Shown here: positions 53,137-60,883 of the stretch, in pieces
How positions within the stretch are numbered: position 1 is the stretch's first letter
Layout of the letters: each line of letters begins with the position of its first letter
Source of the DNA: Thermoleophilia bacterium
GTDB lineage: Bacteria > Actinomycetota > Thermoleophilia > Gaiellales > Gaiellaceae
Direction: 5' to 3'
DNA: 64,000 nucleotides
Assembly: GCA_020845695.1 (NCBI GenBank)
Contig: JADLFG010000016.1
Coordinates: forward strand, 17,302-81,301
Translations under genes and position numbers: made by a program
Notes under the pieces: model-generated
The model's input: the letters and a program-made list of their open reading frames with translations, nothing else
Told to the model about the DNA's origin: nothing
Databases searched by the model: none

Positions 53137-54315
53137 TCAGCCCACGCGAACCCCGTCCTCGACCGGCTGGCCGGCGCGAATCAGCTCACGCGCGGCATCG
53201 ACGTGGCCGAAGCGATTCCAGAGCAGCACGCCGCGCGGACGCCGTTCGCGGTCGCGGTAGATGACCGTGCCCTCTCCCTCCGGCCCGCTCCAGTCGACCA
53301 GCGTCTCCAGACGCGCGTCGAGCTCACCGACGGCCTCGTAGCCGGCGTCGAACAGGTCGGAGTAGAAGAACGGGAGGTGGTCGTAGCGCTGCCGCTCGCC
53401 GGTCATGTTCGCGCCGACCCGGTAGCCGTGGCTCCTGGCGTGATCCTCGTGCTCGACCCGCACCTCCGGCCCTAGCCCAGCGGCGGGAAAGCGGGCGACG
53501 TCGCCGGCGGCAAAGACATCGTCGCGCCCGCCGGCCCGGCCGTAGCCGTCGACGACGATCCCGTCAGCGACCGGCAGGCCCGCGGCGGACGCCAGCTCGA
53601 CGTTCGGCTCGATCCCGATCCCTGCCACGACCGCGTCCGCCCCGATCGTCCGGCCGTCCTCGAGCGAGACCTCCAGGCTCTCGCCGCGACGCTCGATCCC
53701 GCCGACCAGCGCCCCGGCGAGCACGCGGACGCCCCGGTCGCGGTAGTAGTCGTTCAGCGCCGCCGACAGCTCGGCCGGGAAGAGGCGCGCGCCGATCCCG
53801 ACCTCCGGGAAGGCCATCGTCACGCGGCAGTCGTTGAGCGCGAGCGCCGCGGCGAGCTCGGAGCCGATGAAGCCGCCGCCGATCACGCAGACCCGGGCGT
53901 TAGCGCCCGCGAGCGCGCGCAGCCTCCGGTAGTCGTCGAGCGTCCGGAACGAGATCGCCTCGTTTTCCCCGAAGACGAGCTGTCGCGGCCGGCCGCCGGT
54001 CGCGAGCAGTAGCCGCTCGTAGCGGTAGCGCTCGCCGGCCTCGTCCCTGACGGTGCGGGCTTCGAGGTCGACCGCCGCGGCCCGCCGCCCGAGTCGTAGC
54101 TCGACCCCGAGCTGCTCGGTGCCGCGCCAGATCGTGCTCTCGGGCTTGCCCCGCCAGAGCGCCTTCGAGAGCGGTGGTCGCAGGTATGGGGGATGGGGCT
54201 CCTCCCCGACCACGACGATCGAGCCGTCGGGATCGCGCTCGCGGATCGCCCGGCAGGCGCTGTCGGCGGTCAGGCCCCCGCCGACGATCAGGTAAGTGCT
54301 CGTGTGCGCCGTCAT
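53137..54315 (-). CDS. FAD-dependent NAD(P)H:rubredoxin/ferredoxin reductase-like oxidoreductase
   Basis: A 392-residue pyridine-nucleotide disulfide-type reductase without redox Cys. The FAD motif is YLIVGGGLTADSA, the second nucleotide motif VCVIGGGFIGSELA, and the FAD ribityl motif DDVFAAGDVARFP. The C-terminal domain resembles AIF/rubredoxin reductases. ATG 54315 has GGAGG upstream and overlaps the preceding rubredoxin-like gene's stop (ATGA), so the two are coupled and probably form an electron-transfer pair. Confidence 0.9.
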   Translation of the reverse strand: MTAHTSTYLIVGGGLTADSACRAIRERDPDGSIVVVGEEPHPPYLRPPLSKALWRGKPESTIWRGTEQLGVELRLGRRAAAVDLEARTVRDEAGERYRYERLLLATGGRPRQLVFGENEAISFRTLDDYRRLRALAGANARVCVIGGGFIGSELAAALALNDCRVTMAFPEVGIGARLFPAELSAALNDYYRDRGVRVLAGALVGGIERRGESLEVSLEDGRTIGADAVVAGIGIEPNVELASAAGLPVADGIVVDGYGRAGGRDDVFAAGDVARFPAAGLGPEVRVEHEDHARSHGYRVGANMTGERQRYDHLPFFYSDLFDAGYEAVGELDARLETLVDWSGPEGEGTVIYRDRERRPRGVLLWNRFGHVDAARELIRAGQPVEDGVRVG

Positions 54316-54530
54316 CGTTCCCTCCTCGCGTCCACGGGTTCCACCTGCGGGCCTCGGCCGGGGGCTGCGGGCCTGCTCGGGCCCGAGGCGATCACCCGCC
54401 AGTCGTCCCTGCCGCACATCGGGCAGCGACCGGGTAGCCGGGCAACGACGCCGCCGTAACCACAGCTCGCGCAGCGGATCTCGGCCCGGGGTGAGCGCCT
54501 GGACGAGAGGCGCTCCGGTGGTGGCCGCAC
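54312..54530 (-). CDS. Rubredoxin-like zinc-ribbon protein
   Basis: A 72-residue protein from GTG. The metal site is C-A-S-C-G-Y-G then C-P-M-C-G-R-D-D-W, the rubredoxin-like CxxCG(Y)...CPxCG pattern at residues about 20-42. The basic N-terminus and Pro/Arg tail are unstructured. It would carry iron as an electron carrier or bind zinc. Co-translated with the FAD reductase that follows. Confidence 0.75.
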   Translation of the reverse strand: MRPPPERLSSRRSPRAEIRCASCGYGGVVARLPGRCPMCGRDDWRVIASGPSRPAAPGRGPQVEPVDARRER

Positions 54531-54843
54531 GTGTCCCGGACTGCCCGGGACGTGGATCCGGATGGCAGCGGGGACGATCCTCCTTTCCGCAGGCCAGTCG
54601 CGCGTTTCCGGACGGGTGGCGCGCGGGCTCTGTAGCGCGGCTGGCGCCGGAAGCGATGCCGCTTGGCTCGCGAAGGGCTACCCGTTCGTGCCTCGATGCT
54701 ACCAGGGCACCTTCGGATTTGCAAGATTTATCCCATGTTTAATGTGAATAGGAATCGTTGGCGGAGCGGCTGCGCGACTCACCGCAACTGGAACGCGTGA
54801 GGCGAAGCATGCATCGGGCGCGGCGGGCGACTAAGCTACCCGC
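54531..54843. other. Intergenic region, 313 bp, without gene
   Basis: Divergent region between the rubredoxin-like gene and the OsmC-like gene. It contains a small inverted repeat (gtcccgg-actgc-ccgggac, near 54533-54551) and an AT-rich patch at 54712-54755 that likely holds promoters. No supportable coding sequence. Confidence 0.6.
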
Positions 54844-55287
54844 ATGGCGTCCGTGACCTGGCAGGCCGAGACCGCCTCGCTCGGGATCGCGGGCCGGGCG
54901 CTCGCGAGGGTCCGCGACCGCAACTTCGTCGTGGACGAGTACGCGTTCGCCCCCTACTTCGGACCCGGCGAGGAGCCGGGTGCCGCCGAGCTCTTCCTCG
55001 CCGGCGTCACGACCTGCGCGGTGTTGATGCTCGAGCGCATCGCCCGGGCGGAGGGCTTGCCGCTCACGTACGTGCGGGCGACCATGGAAGCCTCGCGCGA
55101 CCGCGACGCGCAGCTCCCGGGCGCGCCGCCCACGCTCGACCGTGCCCGCCTCAAGCTCTCCCTCCGGGGCCTGACCCACGAGCAGGCCGGCCAGCTCGTG
55201 GAGACGTTCAAGGGGGGCTGACCGCTCTACGGGTCGGTCGCGGTCGCGACCCCGGACACGACGGTCGAGTTCGTCCTCGAGGACTAG
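54844..55287 (+). CDS. OsmC-like peroxidase, probable selenoprotein (in-frame TGA at codon 126)
   Basis: An organic hydroperoxide resistance/OsmC-fold protein. One frame runs 54844-55287, broken only by TGA at 55219-55221. C58 (FLAGVTTCAVLMLERIA) matches the first catalytic Cys. The TGA is codon 126 in FKGG-[TGA]-PLYGSVAVA, exactly the place of the second conserved Cys-Pro (E. coli OsmC C59 and C125). The post-TGA part completes the fold (TPDTTVEFVLED) and ends at TAG. Its final CTAG is shared with the stop of the opposite-strand gene. A hairpin follows the UGA. Selenocysteine is much more likely than a chance nonsense mutation, because a second such gene lies 8 kb away. Confidence 0.8.
55219..55252 (+). 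promoter_or_regulatory. Candidate bacterial SECIS element of the OsmC-like gene
   Basis: After the UGA, GGGTCG (55231-55236, +10 to +15) pairs perfectly with CGACCC (55247-55252). The 10-nt loop starts G-T at +16/+17, the position and bases expected of a bSECIS apical loop. Confidence 0.6.
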
Positions 55288-56249
55288 CCGCCCGCTGCCG
55301 CGGCGCCCGGCGCGACGGCGTCGTGGAAGCGCGGTAGCACCTCCTCGACGAGCCGCCGCGTCTGGTCGAGCACGCCGCGATCGGTGGCCGCGAGCGGGCG
55401 CAGCGCGAACGTGTGCAGCCCGACGGCGCGAAAGGCGTCGATCCGTGCGACGAGGTCCGTGACCGAGCCGACCGCGATCAGCTCCCGCGGGTCGAGCTCC
55501 GTGAACGCGCGGACCGCCCGGAACGCATGCTGCACCGCAGGATCGTCCGCGCCGCCGAGGTGGAAGGCGAACTCGGCGCCGAGGTTCTGCGGTGGCACCG
55601 GGCGCCCGTACTCGGCCGAGACGCGGCGGATCGCCGCGACCACGGGCTCGACCTGGGAGGGCGTCGCCAGACCCGCGAACCACCCGGAGCCCACCCGGGC
55701 GAGGCGGCGGACCGCGGCGTCGCTGCGCCCGCCGATCCAGAGCGGCAGGGGGGACTGGACGGGCGTGGGGGCGATGACCGCGTCGGTGTAGTGGTAGTAG
55801 CGCCCCGCGAACGTGACCGGCTCGCCCGTCCACAGCCGCTGCATGATCTCGATCGCCTCGTCGCTGCGGGCTCCTCGGCCCTCGAGGGTGCGCCCTGTCG
55901 CCGGCCACTCGGGCGCCCCGAGGGGGCCGACGCCGAATCCCGCCTGGAACCGCCCGCCGCTGAGCACGTCGATGGTCGCGCACTGCTTGGCGAGCACGAG
56001 CGGGTCGCGGAACGGGATGACGATCACGTCGGCGCCGATCCTGATGCGCTCGGTGCGCCCCGCGACGGCCGCGAGGAAGGTGAGCGACTCCAGGTAGGGG
56101 TCGCGCGAGACCAGCCGGTCGCAGTGCCAGATCCCGTCGATACCGCCCGCCTCGCACAGATCGACCCATTTCCAGAGGCTGCGCACCGCCTGGAACGGGA
56201 ACTCGACGAGGCCGACTCCGATCCGCGCGGGGATCGCGGGCTCGCTCAC
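55284..56249 (-). CDS. LLM-class F420/FMN-dependent oxidoreductase
   Basis: A 321-residue luciferase-like oxidoreductase from GTG 56249, overlapping the amidohydrolase stop by 4 bp. The barrel begins IGVGLVEFPF; LSGGRFQAGFGVGPLGA is the family signature; PLPLWIGGRSDAAVRR and GSGWFAG are typical of F420-type members. It is the last gene of the transporter/amidohydrolase operon and may oxidise or open the imported heterocycle. It ends on a CTAG shared with the OsmC-like gene. Confidence 0.88.
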   Translation of the reverse strand: MSEPAIPARIGVGLVEFPFQAVRSLWKWVDLCEAGGIDGIWHCDRLVSRDPYLESLTFLAAVAGRTERIRIGADVIVIPFRDPLVLAKQCATIDVLSGGRFQAGFGVGPLGAPEWPATGRTLEGRGARSDEAIEIMQRLWTGEPVTFAGRYYHYTDAVIAPTPVQSPLPLWIGGRSDAAVRRLARVGSGWFAGLATPSQVEPVVAAIRRVSAEYGRPVPPQNLGAEFAFHLGGADDPAVQHAFRAVRAFTELDPRELIAVGSVTDLVARIDAFRAVGLHTFALRPLAATDRGVLDQTRRLVEEVLPRFHDAVAPGAAAAGG

Positions 56250-57802
56250 GGCTCGGGTGCCGGCGGCCGGGCCGCGTTGTAGACGGACGCGGGCTCGACC
56301 CGCAGGTCGTACCAGCGACGGTAGAAGTCGATCACGGTGGGCTTGACCAGATCGCCGAGCTCCCACAGCCGCTGTCCGGCCGGGGACTTCGCGTAGAGCC
56401 TGGTCGTCGCGTCGCGCAGGTCCTCGGCCAGCCGGCCCTCGTCGACCGTGGTCAGGACGCCGTCATCGAGGACGATCCGCCCGGCGATCAGCACGGACTC
56501 GAGGTCGCTCGCATTCGCCCGGTCGAGGATCACGTCGAGCGGGTGCGCTCTCGCGTAGCGACCCTCCGGGCCGAACACCCGCTCGCGCCGAAGCACGAGC
56601 ACGTCGGCGAGCAGGCCGGGTCGCAGGGCACCGACCTGCCCCTCGAAGCCGATCGCGCGCGCCCCGTTCTCGCCTGCCGCGCGCAGTACCTCGGCGCTGT
56701 CGAGGCGGCCGACCTCGATCCGCATCGGCGACCGCTGCAGGAAACAGGCGAGCCGCAGCTCCTGGAAGAAGTCGTCATCGTCCGAGAACGAGATGTTGTC
56801 GGTGCCGAACGCCTGCCGGCCGCCGCGAGCCATCAGGTCGCGGACGCGGGCGATGCCGGCGCACAGGCGGAGGTTCGAGCCCGGGCAGGTCGCGGCGATG
56901 GAGCCCGAGCCGGCGAACACGTCGAGGTCGTCGTCAGTTGCCCAGACGAAGTGCGCCGCGCAGAAGTCGGCTCCGAGCACGCCCAGGCGCTCGAGGCGCC
57001 GAACGGCGGTCTCGCCGTGCGCCTCGAGGCTGTACACCATCTCGGCGCGCGTCTCGAGCACGTGCGAGGTGAGGCCGGTCTCGTACGCGTCAGCGAGACC
57101 CCGGCAGCGCCGGTAGAGGTCGTCCGAGCAGGACGGCGTCCAGTCCGCGCCGACCTGCACCCGCAGGCGTCCGTGGCGACCCTGCCAGCGCTCGGCAAGC
57201 CGCTCGAAGGTGGCGAGGACGTCGTCGACGGGCCACGCGTACCCCATGCCGGAGGCTGCGACCTCGGTGGCGAGCTCGCCCGGCAGCCGGGCGAGAAAGC
57301 ACTCGTCCGGCTCGTGGACGTAGCGGTTCTGGTCGCGGCAGGTCAGCGCGACGGCGCCGCGAAAGCCGATGTCGGCGTAGGCGCGCAGAGCGGCGTCCGC
57401 GCCGAGCAGCTCGTGACCCGGCGTGCCGTAGAACATGTCGAGCGCGCCGGTCTGACCGCCCTTGATCGCCATGGCGAGCGCGTGGAGCGTGACGGTGTAG
57501 ACGTCCTGCTCGGTCGGCGTGCCAGAGCCGGCGTTCATCTGGACGTTGTTGATCTCGAAGATCGTGTCGAACAGCCCGGGCCCGGCGGCGGACTGGGAGT
57601 GGAAGTGGGCGTTGATGAACCCCGGCATGACGATGTGCTGCGGCGAGCCGAGCACGCGCTCGAACTCCCCCGCCCGCTCGAGCTCCTCGCGCGGGCCCGT
57701 GGCGACGATCCGCTCACCCTCGACGATCACCGCCCCGTCCTCGAGGTACGGCTCGTCGCCGAGGGTGACGACGGGGTTGCCGACGATCAGGTACCGGGAC
57801 AC
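56246..57802 (-). CDS. Amidohydrolase of the cytosine/guanine deaminase superfamily
   Basis: A 518-residue metal-dependent deaminase or hydrolase from GTG 57802. The metal site starts GFINAHFHSQSA (H66, H68), then a His in LTSHVLET, His in AAHFVWATDD, and Asp in FGTDNISFSDD. It lies 2 nt after an ABC ATPase of the pyrimidine/nitrate type, so it likely processes the imported compound, for example deformylating or deaminating an aminopyrimidine (inference). Confidence 0.85.
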   Translation of the reverse strand: MSRYLIVGNPVVTLGDEPYLEDGAVIVEGERIVATGPREELERAGEFERVLGSPQHIVMPGFINAHFHSQSAAGPGLFDTIFEINNVQMNAGSGTPTEQDVYTVTLHALAMAIKGGQTGALDMFYGTPGHELLGADAALRAYADIGFRGAVALTCRDQNRYVHEPDECFLARLPGELATEVAASGMGYAWPVDDVLATFERLAERWQGRHGRLRVQVGADWTPSCSDDLYRRCRGLADAYETGLTSHVLETRAEMVYSLEAHGETAVRRLERLGVLGADFCAAHFVWATDDDLDVFAGSGSIAATCPGSNLRLCAGIARVRDLMARGGRQAFGTDNISFSDDDDFFQELRLACFLQRSPMRIEVGRLDSAEVLRAAGENGARAIGFEGQVGALRPGLLADVLVLRRERVFGPEGRYARAHPLDVILDRANASDLESVLIAGRIVLDDGVLTTVDEGRLAEDLRDATTRLYAKSPAGQRLWELGDLVKPTVIDFYRRWYDLRVEPASVYNAARPPAPEP

Positions 57803-57804
57803 GC

Positions 57805-58605
57805 TCAGCCGGTCCCGCCGCCGCCGCTCGCCGCCGCGGCGGACTCCTCGTGGAGCTCGGCGATCAGGCGCCGCTCGAGCGCGATGAACTGCTCGGTCCC
57901 GAACAGCTCGAGCGTGCGCGGCCGCGGCAGCTCCACCCGCACCGCCGACCTCACCGTCGACGGCCGGCGGGTGAGCACGTACACCACGTCCGCGAGCAGG
58001 ATCGCCTCCCGGATGTCGTGCGTGATCAAGATGACCGTCCACTTGAACCGTTCCCACACCTCGCCCAGCCACTCCTGCATCGCGGTGCGCGTGAGCGAGT
58101 CGAGCGCGCCGAACGGCTCGTCGAGCAGGATCACGCTCGTGCCCTGGATCACGGTGCGAAGCAGCGCGGCGCGCTGACGCATGCCGCCCGAGAGCTCGTG
58201 GGGGTAGGCGTTCTCGAATCCGGCGAGGCCGAACGCCTCGAACAGCGGCAGCGCTCGGCTCTCCGCCTCCTTCTTGCCGACGCCCTGGATCTCGAGGCCG
58301 AGGATCGTGTTGCCGAGCACGCGGCGCCAGGGAAACAGCAGGTCCTTCTGGGGCATGTACGCGAAGTCGAGGTTCGCGTGCGCCGGCCGCCCGTCCACGA
58401 GCACCTCGCCGCTCGTCGCGGGCTCGAGCCCGGCCATGATGTTGAACATCGTGCTCTTCCCGCATCCGCTCGGCCCGATGATGCTGACGAACTGGGCGGG
58501 GGCGACCTCGAGGCTGAGGTCGCGCAGGACCTCGAGCGTGCCGCTCCTCGCTGCGAACGACTTGTGGATGCCGCGCAGCTCGATCTTCGCCGTCGGGTCG
58601 GTCAT
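57805..58605 (-). CDS. ABC transporter ATPase, nitrate/taurine/ThiZ type
   Basis: A 266-residue ATPase. Walker A is IGPSGCGKST, Q-loop MPQKDLLFPW, signature LSGGMRQR, Walker B VILLDEPFGALDS, H-switch LITHD. The MPQKDLL type belongs to the SsuB/ThiZ group. It works with the permease and THI5-like binding protein upstream on the same strand. The 187 bp before it contain tandem GC-rich hairpins. Confidence 0.92.
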   Translation of the reverse strand: MTDPTAKIELRGIHKSFAARSGTLEVLRDLSLEVAPAQFVSIIGPSGCGKSTMFNIMAGLEPATSGEVLVDGRPAHANLDFAYMPQKDLLFPWRRVLGNTILGLEIQGVGKKEAESRALPLFEAFGLAGFENAYPHELSGGMRQRAALLRTVIQGTSVILLDEPFGALDSLTRTAMQEWLGEVWERFKWTVILITHDIREAILLADVVYVLTRRPSTVRSAVRVELPRPRTLELFGTEQFIALERRLIAELHEESAAAASGGGGTG

Positions 58606-58698
58606 CCGGCGCGGCCTCTCGCTCGCGACGATTGTCCCGCCTGGCGCGGGACACTGCCCGCCCGCGGCCCGTCTCGCGGTCCGCTACCCGCATCGTCT

Positions 58699-58749
58699 CG
58701 GGCGGGACGAGGCCCGCCCCCACACCCGGGCGGGACGAGGCCCGCCCCC
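58699..58749. repeat. Two tandem copies of a 23-nt hairpin-forming repeat
   Basis: The unit cgggcgggacgaggcccgcc(ccc) occurs at 58699-58721 and 58727-58749. Each folds as gggcggg / cccgccc around a 6-nt loop. They lie between the permease and ATPase genes of one operon and may attenuate or stabilise the transcript. Confidence 0.6.
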
Positions 58750-58792
58750 GCGCCTTCCCGGCGTCTCCCGCGTGCTGACATGAGCTGCCGCA

Positions 58793-59611
58793 CTACGCCC
58801 TCGCGGCCTTCCGCGTCGCGAAGTACCAGGGGATGAGCAGGCGCTCGGCGACGTATGTGAGCAGGAACAGGGTGATGCTGATTCCCATCACGACGATCAC
58901 CGCCGCGAGCACGAGGTCCGTGCGAAACGCCCGCGACTGCTGGAGGATGAAGATCCCGAGGCCGTTACGGGCGCCCGCGTACTCGGCGAAGACGGCGCCG
59001 ATCACGCTGTAGACGATCGCGATCCGCAGCCCGGAGAAGAATCGCGGCAGCGCGCCCGGGGCGCGCACCTTCATGAAGATCTGCCAGCGTCTCGCCCCCA
59101 TCGAGCGCAGCAGGTCGGTCGCCTCCCGCTCCGCCGAGCTGAACCCGTCCACCCAGCCGACGGTGATGGGGAAGAAGGTGATGAGCGCGACGAGGATGAT
59201 CTTCGGCGTCAACCCGAAGCCGAACCAGATGATCATGAGTGGTGCCAGCACGACGAGCGGGATCGTCTGCGTGGAGACCAGGATCGGGTAGAGGACACGG
59301 CGCATCGTCGTCGAGAAGTCGATCAGGACCGCGAACGCCGTTGCCACGGCAGCGCTGACCGAGAAGCCGATGGCCGTCTCGATCAGCGTGGGTTTCGTGT
59401 TCTCCCAGAGCGCGCCACGGAACTCCCAGCCCTGCTGGAAGACGCGGGCGGGCGAGGGCAGGATGGTCGGCCGGATCTCGCTGAGCTCGACGTAGAGCTG
59501 CCACAGGCCGACCAGCACCCCGGTCGCGGCAGCGACGACGACAACGTTGATCAGGCCTCCCGACGGGAGGCCGCGGATGGACGCGCGCGCGGTGCGGAGG
59601 CTGCCGCTCAG
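58793..59611 (-). CDS. ABC transporter permease, SsuC/ThiX type (CTG start)
   Basis: A 272-residue permease with six helices. The family loop is GWVDGFSSAEREATDLLRSM, with the EAA-like segment SMGARRWQIFMKVRAPGALP, then YAGARNGLGIFI. No ATG, GTG or TTG exists in frame before the first helix (INVVVVAAATGVLVGLW). The likely start is CTG at 59611-59609, overlapping the binding-protein TGA (CTGA), so initiation would depend on coupling. The next GTG would delete half of the first helix. Confidence 0.85.
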   Translation of the reverse strand: MSGSLRTARASIRGLPSGGLINVVVVAAATGVLVGLWQLYVELSEIRPTILPSPARVFQQGWEFRGALWENTKPTLIETAIGFSVSAAVATAFAVLIDFSTTMRRVLYPILVSTQTIPLVVLAPLMIIWFGFGLTPKIILVALITFFPITVGWVDGFSSAEREATDLLRSMGARRWQIFMKVRAPGALPRFFSGLRIAIVYSVIGAVFAEYAGARNGLGIFILQQSRAFRTDLVLAAVIVVMGISITLFLLTYVAERLLIPWYFATRKAARA

Positions 59612-60738
59612 CTCGTGTAGTCGTTGGTGAAGTAGCTCGCGTAGTCCGGCTCGGCCGTGAGCACGGCACCGTCGGCATCGACGAGCAGACCGAGCTCGTA
59701 GAGGAACTTGGGGAAGTTCGTCCAGTTCTCGAGCGTCTGCGTGCCGAAGTTGCCCTCGGCATCCAGCATGTGGTTCTCCGCCAGCAGCTGCGAGCTCGCG
59801 CGCGCGAGCTCCGCCGACTCGCCGAGGCTGTCGGGATTGGCGGCGACCAGGATGTCGGCGGTCGCCGCCGGGTCGGCGATCACGTCGTCGAAGCCCCGCT
59901 TCGTCGCCCGGATGAAGCCCTTGGCCAGGTCGGGGTTCGCCGCCATCCACTCCGAGCCGCCCATCAGCACCACCTCGTACCAGGTGGGGAAGCCGTGCTC
60001 CTCGAAGTGGATCTCGCCGAAGTCCTCGCCCTTCAGCTCGTAATCGACACCCTCCCAGGTCGTGAACGCCCAGGCGAAGTCGGCCTGGCCGCTGAGCACC
60101 GCCTCGTAGGCGAACGTGTCGAGCGTGACGGTCTCGAACTCGCCCGTGCCGCCGTCCGCCTTGATCACCTCGGTGATGATCGGCACCTCGTAGGGCGCGC
60201 CGAAGCCCGCGTAGGTCTTGCCATCGAGGTCGGCCGGCCGGGTGATGCCGCCGCCGTTCAGGTACACGAGGGCGCCGATCGGATTCTGCGTGATCGGCAG
60301 CACGGAGACGATCGGCGTGCCGGCAGCCACCGAGAAGGGAATGCTCGTGCCGAACGAGATCCCGAAGTTCGCCTGCCCGGCTCCGACCAGCGTGTCGGGG
60401 GAGACGTTGTTGTAGGGCAGGATGTCGATCTTGATGCCCTCTTCCGCGTAGTAGCCGCGCGAGTCGGCGACGAAGAAGCCCGTGTGGTTCGTGTTCGGGG
60501 TCCAGTCCATGGCGAAGCTGACCGAGGTCAGCTCGGCCGGGGTAGTCTCGGCCTGCCCCGTCTCGGCCGGGGTGGTCTCGGCCGGCGAGGTCTCGGTGGG
60601 CGCCGTCTCGGACCCGCCGCAGGCGGCGAGCACGGTCCCCGCCACGGCGCCGAGGCCGACTCCCGCGGACAGCTTCAATAGGCGCCGGCGGCTCAGCGGT
60701 TGGGAGATCATCTGCTCCCACGGTTCCCTGCGATCCAT
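59608..60738 (-). CDS. NMT1/THI5-like substrate-binding lipoprotein (ThiY type)
   Basis: A 376-residue binding protein. SRRRLLK followed by a hydrophobic stretch and lipobox LAAC (C40) suggests Tat-type export and lipidation. A Thr/Glu/Pro linker leads to FAMDWTPNTNHTGFFVA, the hallmark of THI5/ThiY pyrimidine-binding proteins, and GISFGTSIPF. The predicted ligand is a thiamin-derived aminopyrimidine (HMP or formylaminopyrimidine), consistent with the TenA gene nearby. ATG 60711 is an alternative start. Confidence 0.9.
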   Translation of the reverse strand: MDRREPWEQMISQPLSRRRLLKLSAGVGLGAVAGTVLAACGGSETAPTETSPAETTPAETGQAETTPAELTSVSFAMDWTPNTNHTGFFVADSRGYYAEEGIKIDILPYNNVSPDTLVGAGQANFGISFGTSIPFSVAAGTPIVSVLPITQNPIGALVYLNGGGITRPADLDGKTYAGFGAPYEVPIITEVIKADGGTGEFETVTLDTFAYEAVLSGQADFAWAFTTWEGVDYELKGEDFGEIHFEEHGFPTWYEVVLMGGSEWMAANPDLAKGFIRATKRGFDDVIADPAATADILVAANPDSLGESAELARASSQLLAENHMLDAEGNFGTQTLENWTNFPKFLYELGLLVDADGAVLTAEPDYASYFTNDYTS

Positions 60739-60792
60739 CTGCCCCTCCCTTGTCGTCCGAGCTTGCCTTCTGGCGCGGAGAAGCGTATATCA

Positions 60793-60820
60793 TATCTCAT
60801 CCCGGGTCGTATCTCAACCC
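60793..60820. promoter_or_regulatory. Tandem tatctcaWccc repeats in a divergent promoter
   Basis: tatctcatccc (60793-60803) and tatctcaaccc (60810-60820), 17 bp apart, between the divergent THI5-like gene and alcohol dehydrogenase gene in an AT-rich patch. Possible regulator sites. No THI-box (TPP riboswitch) features such as CUGAGA were seen here. Confidence 0.35.
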
Positions 60821-60883
60821 CGCCCCGGCGGGCAGGCCGAGGTCGGACGCGACGCGCTGACCAGGAGCAGAAGGAGCCATGCG

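Noticed and set aside
60739..60883. TPP riboswitch expected ahead of the thiamin-type transporter
   Set aside because: No CUGAGA or the matching second conserved segment could be found on either strand.
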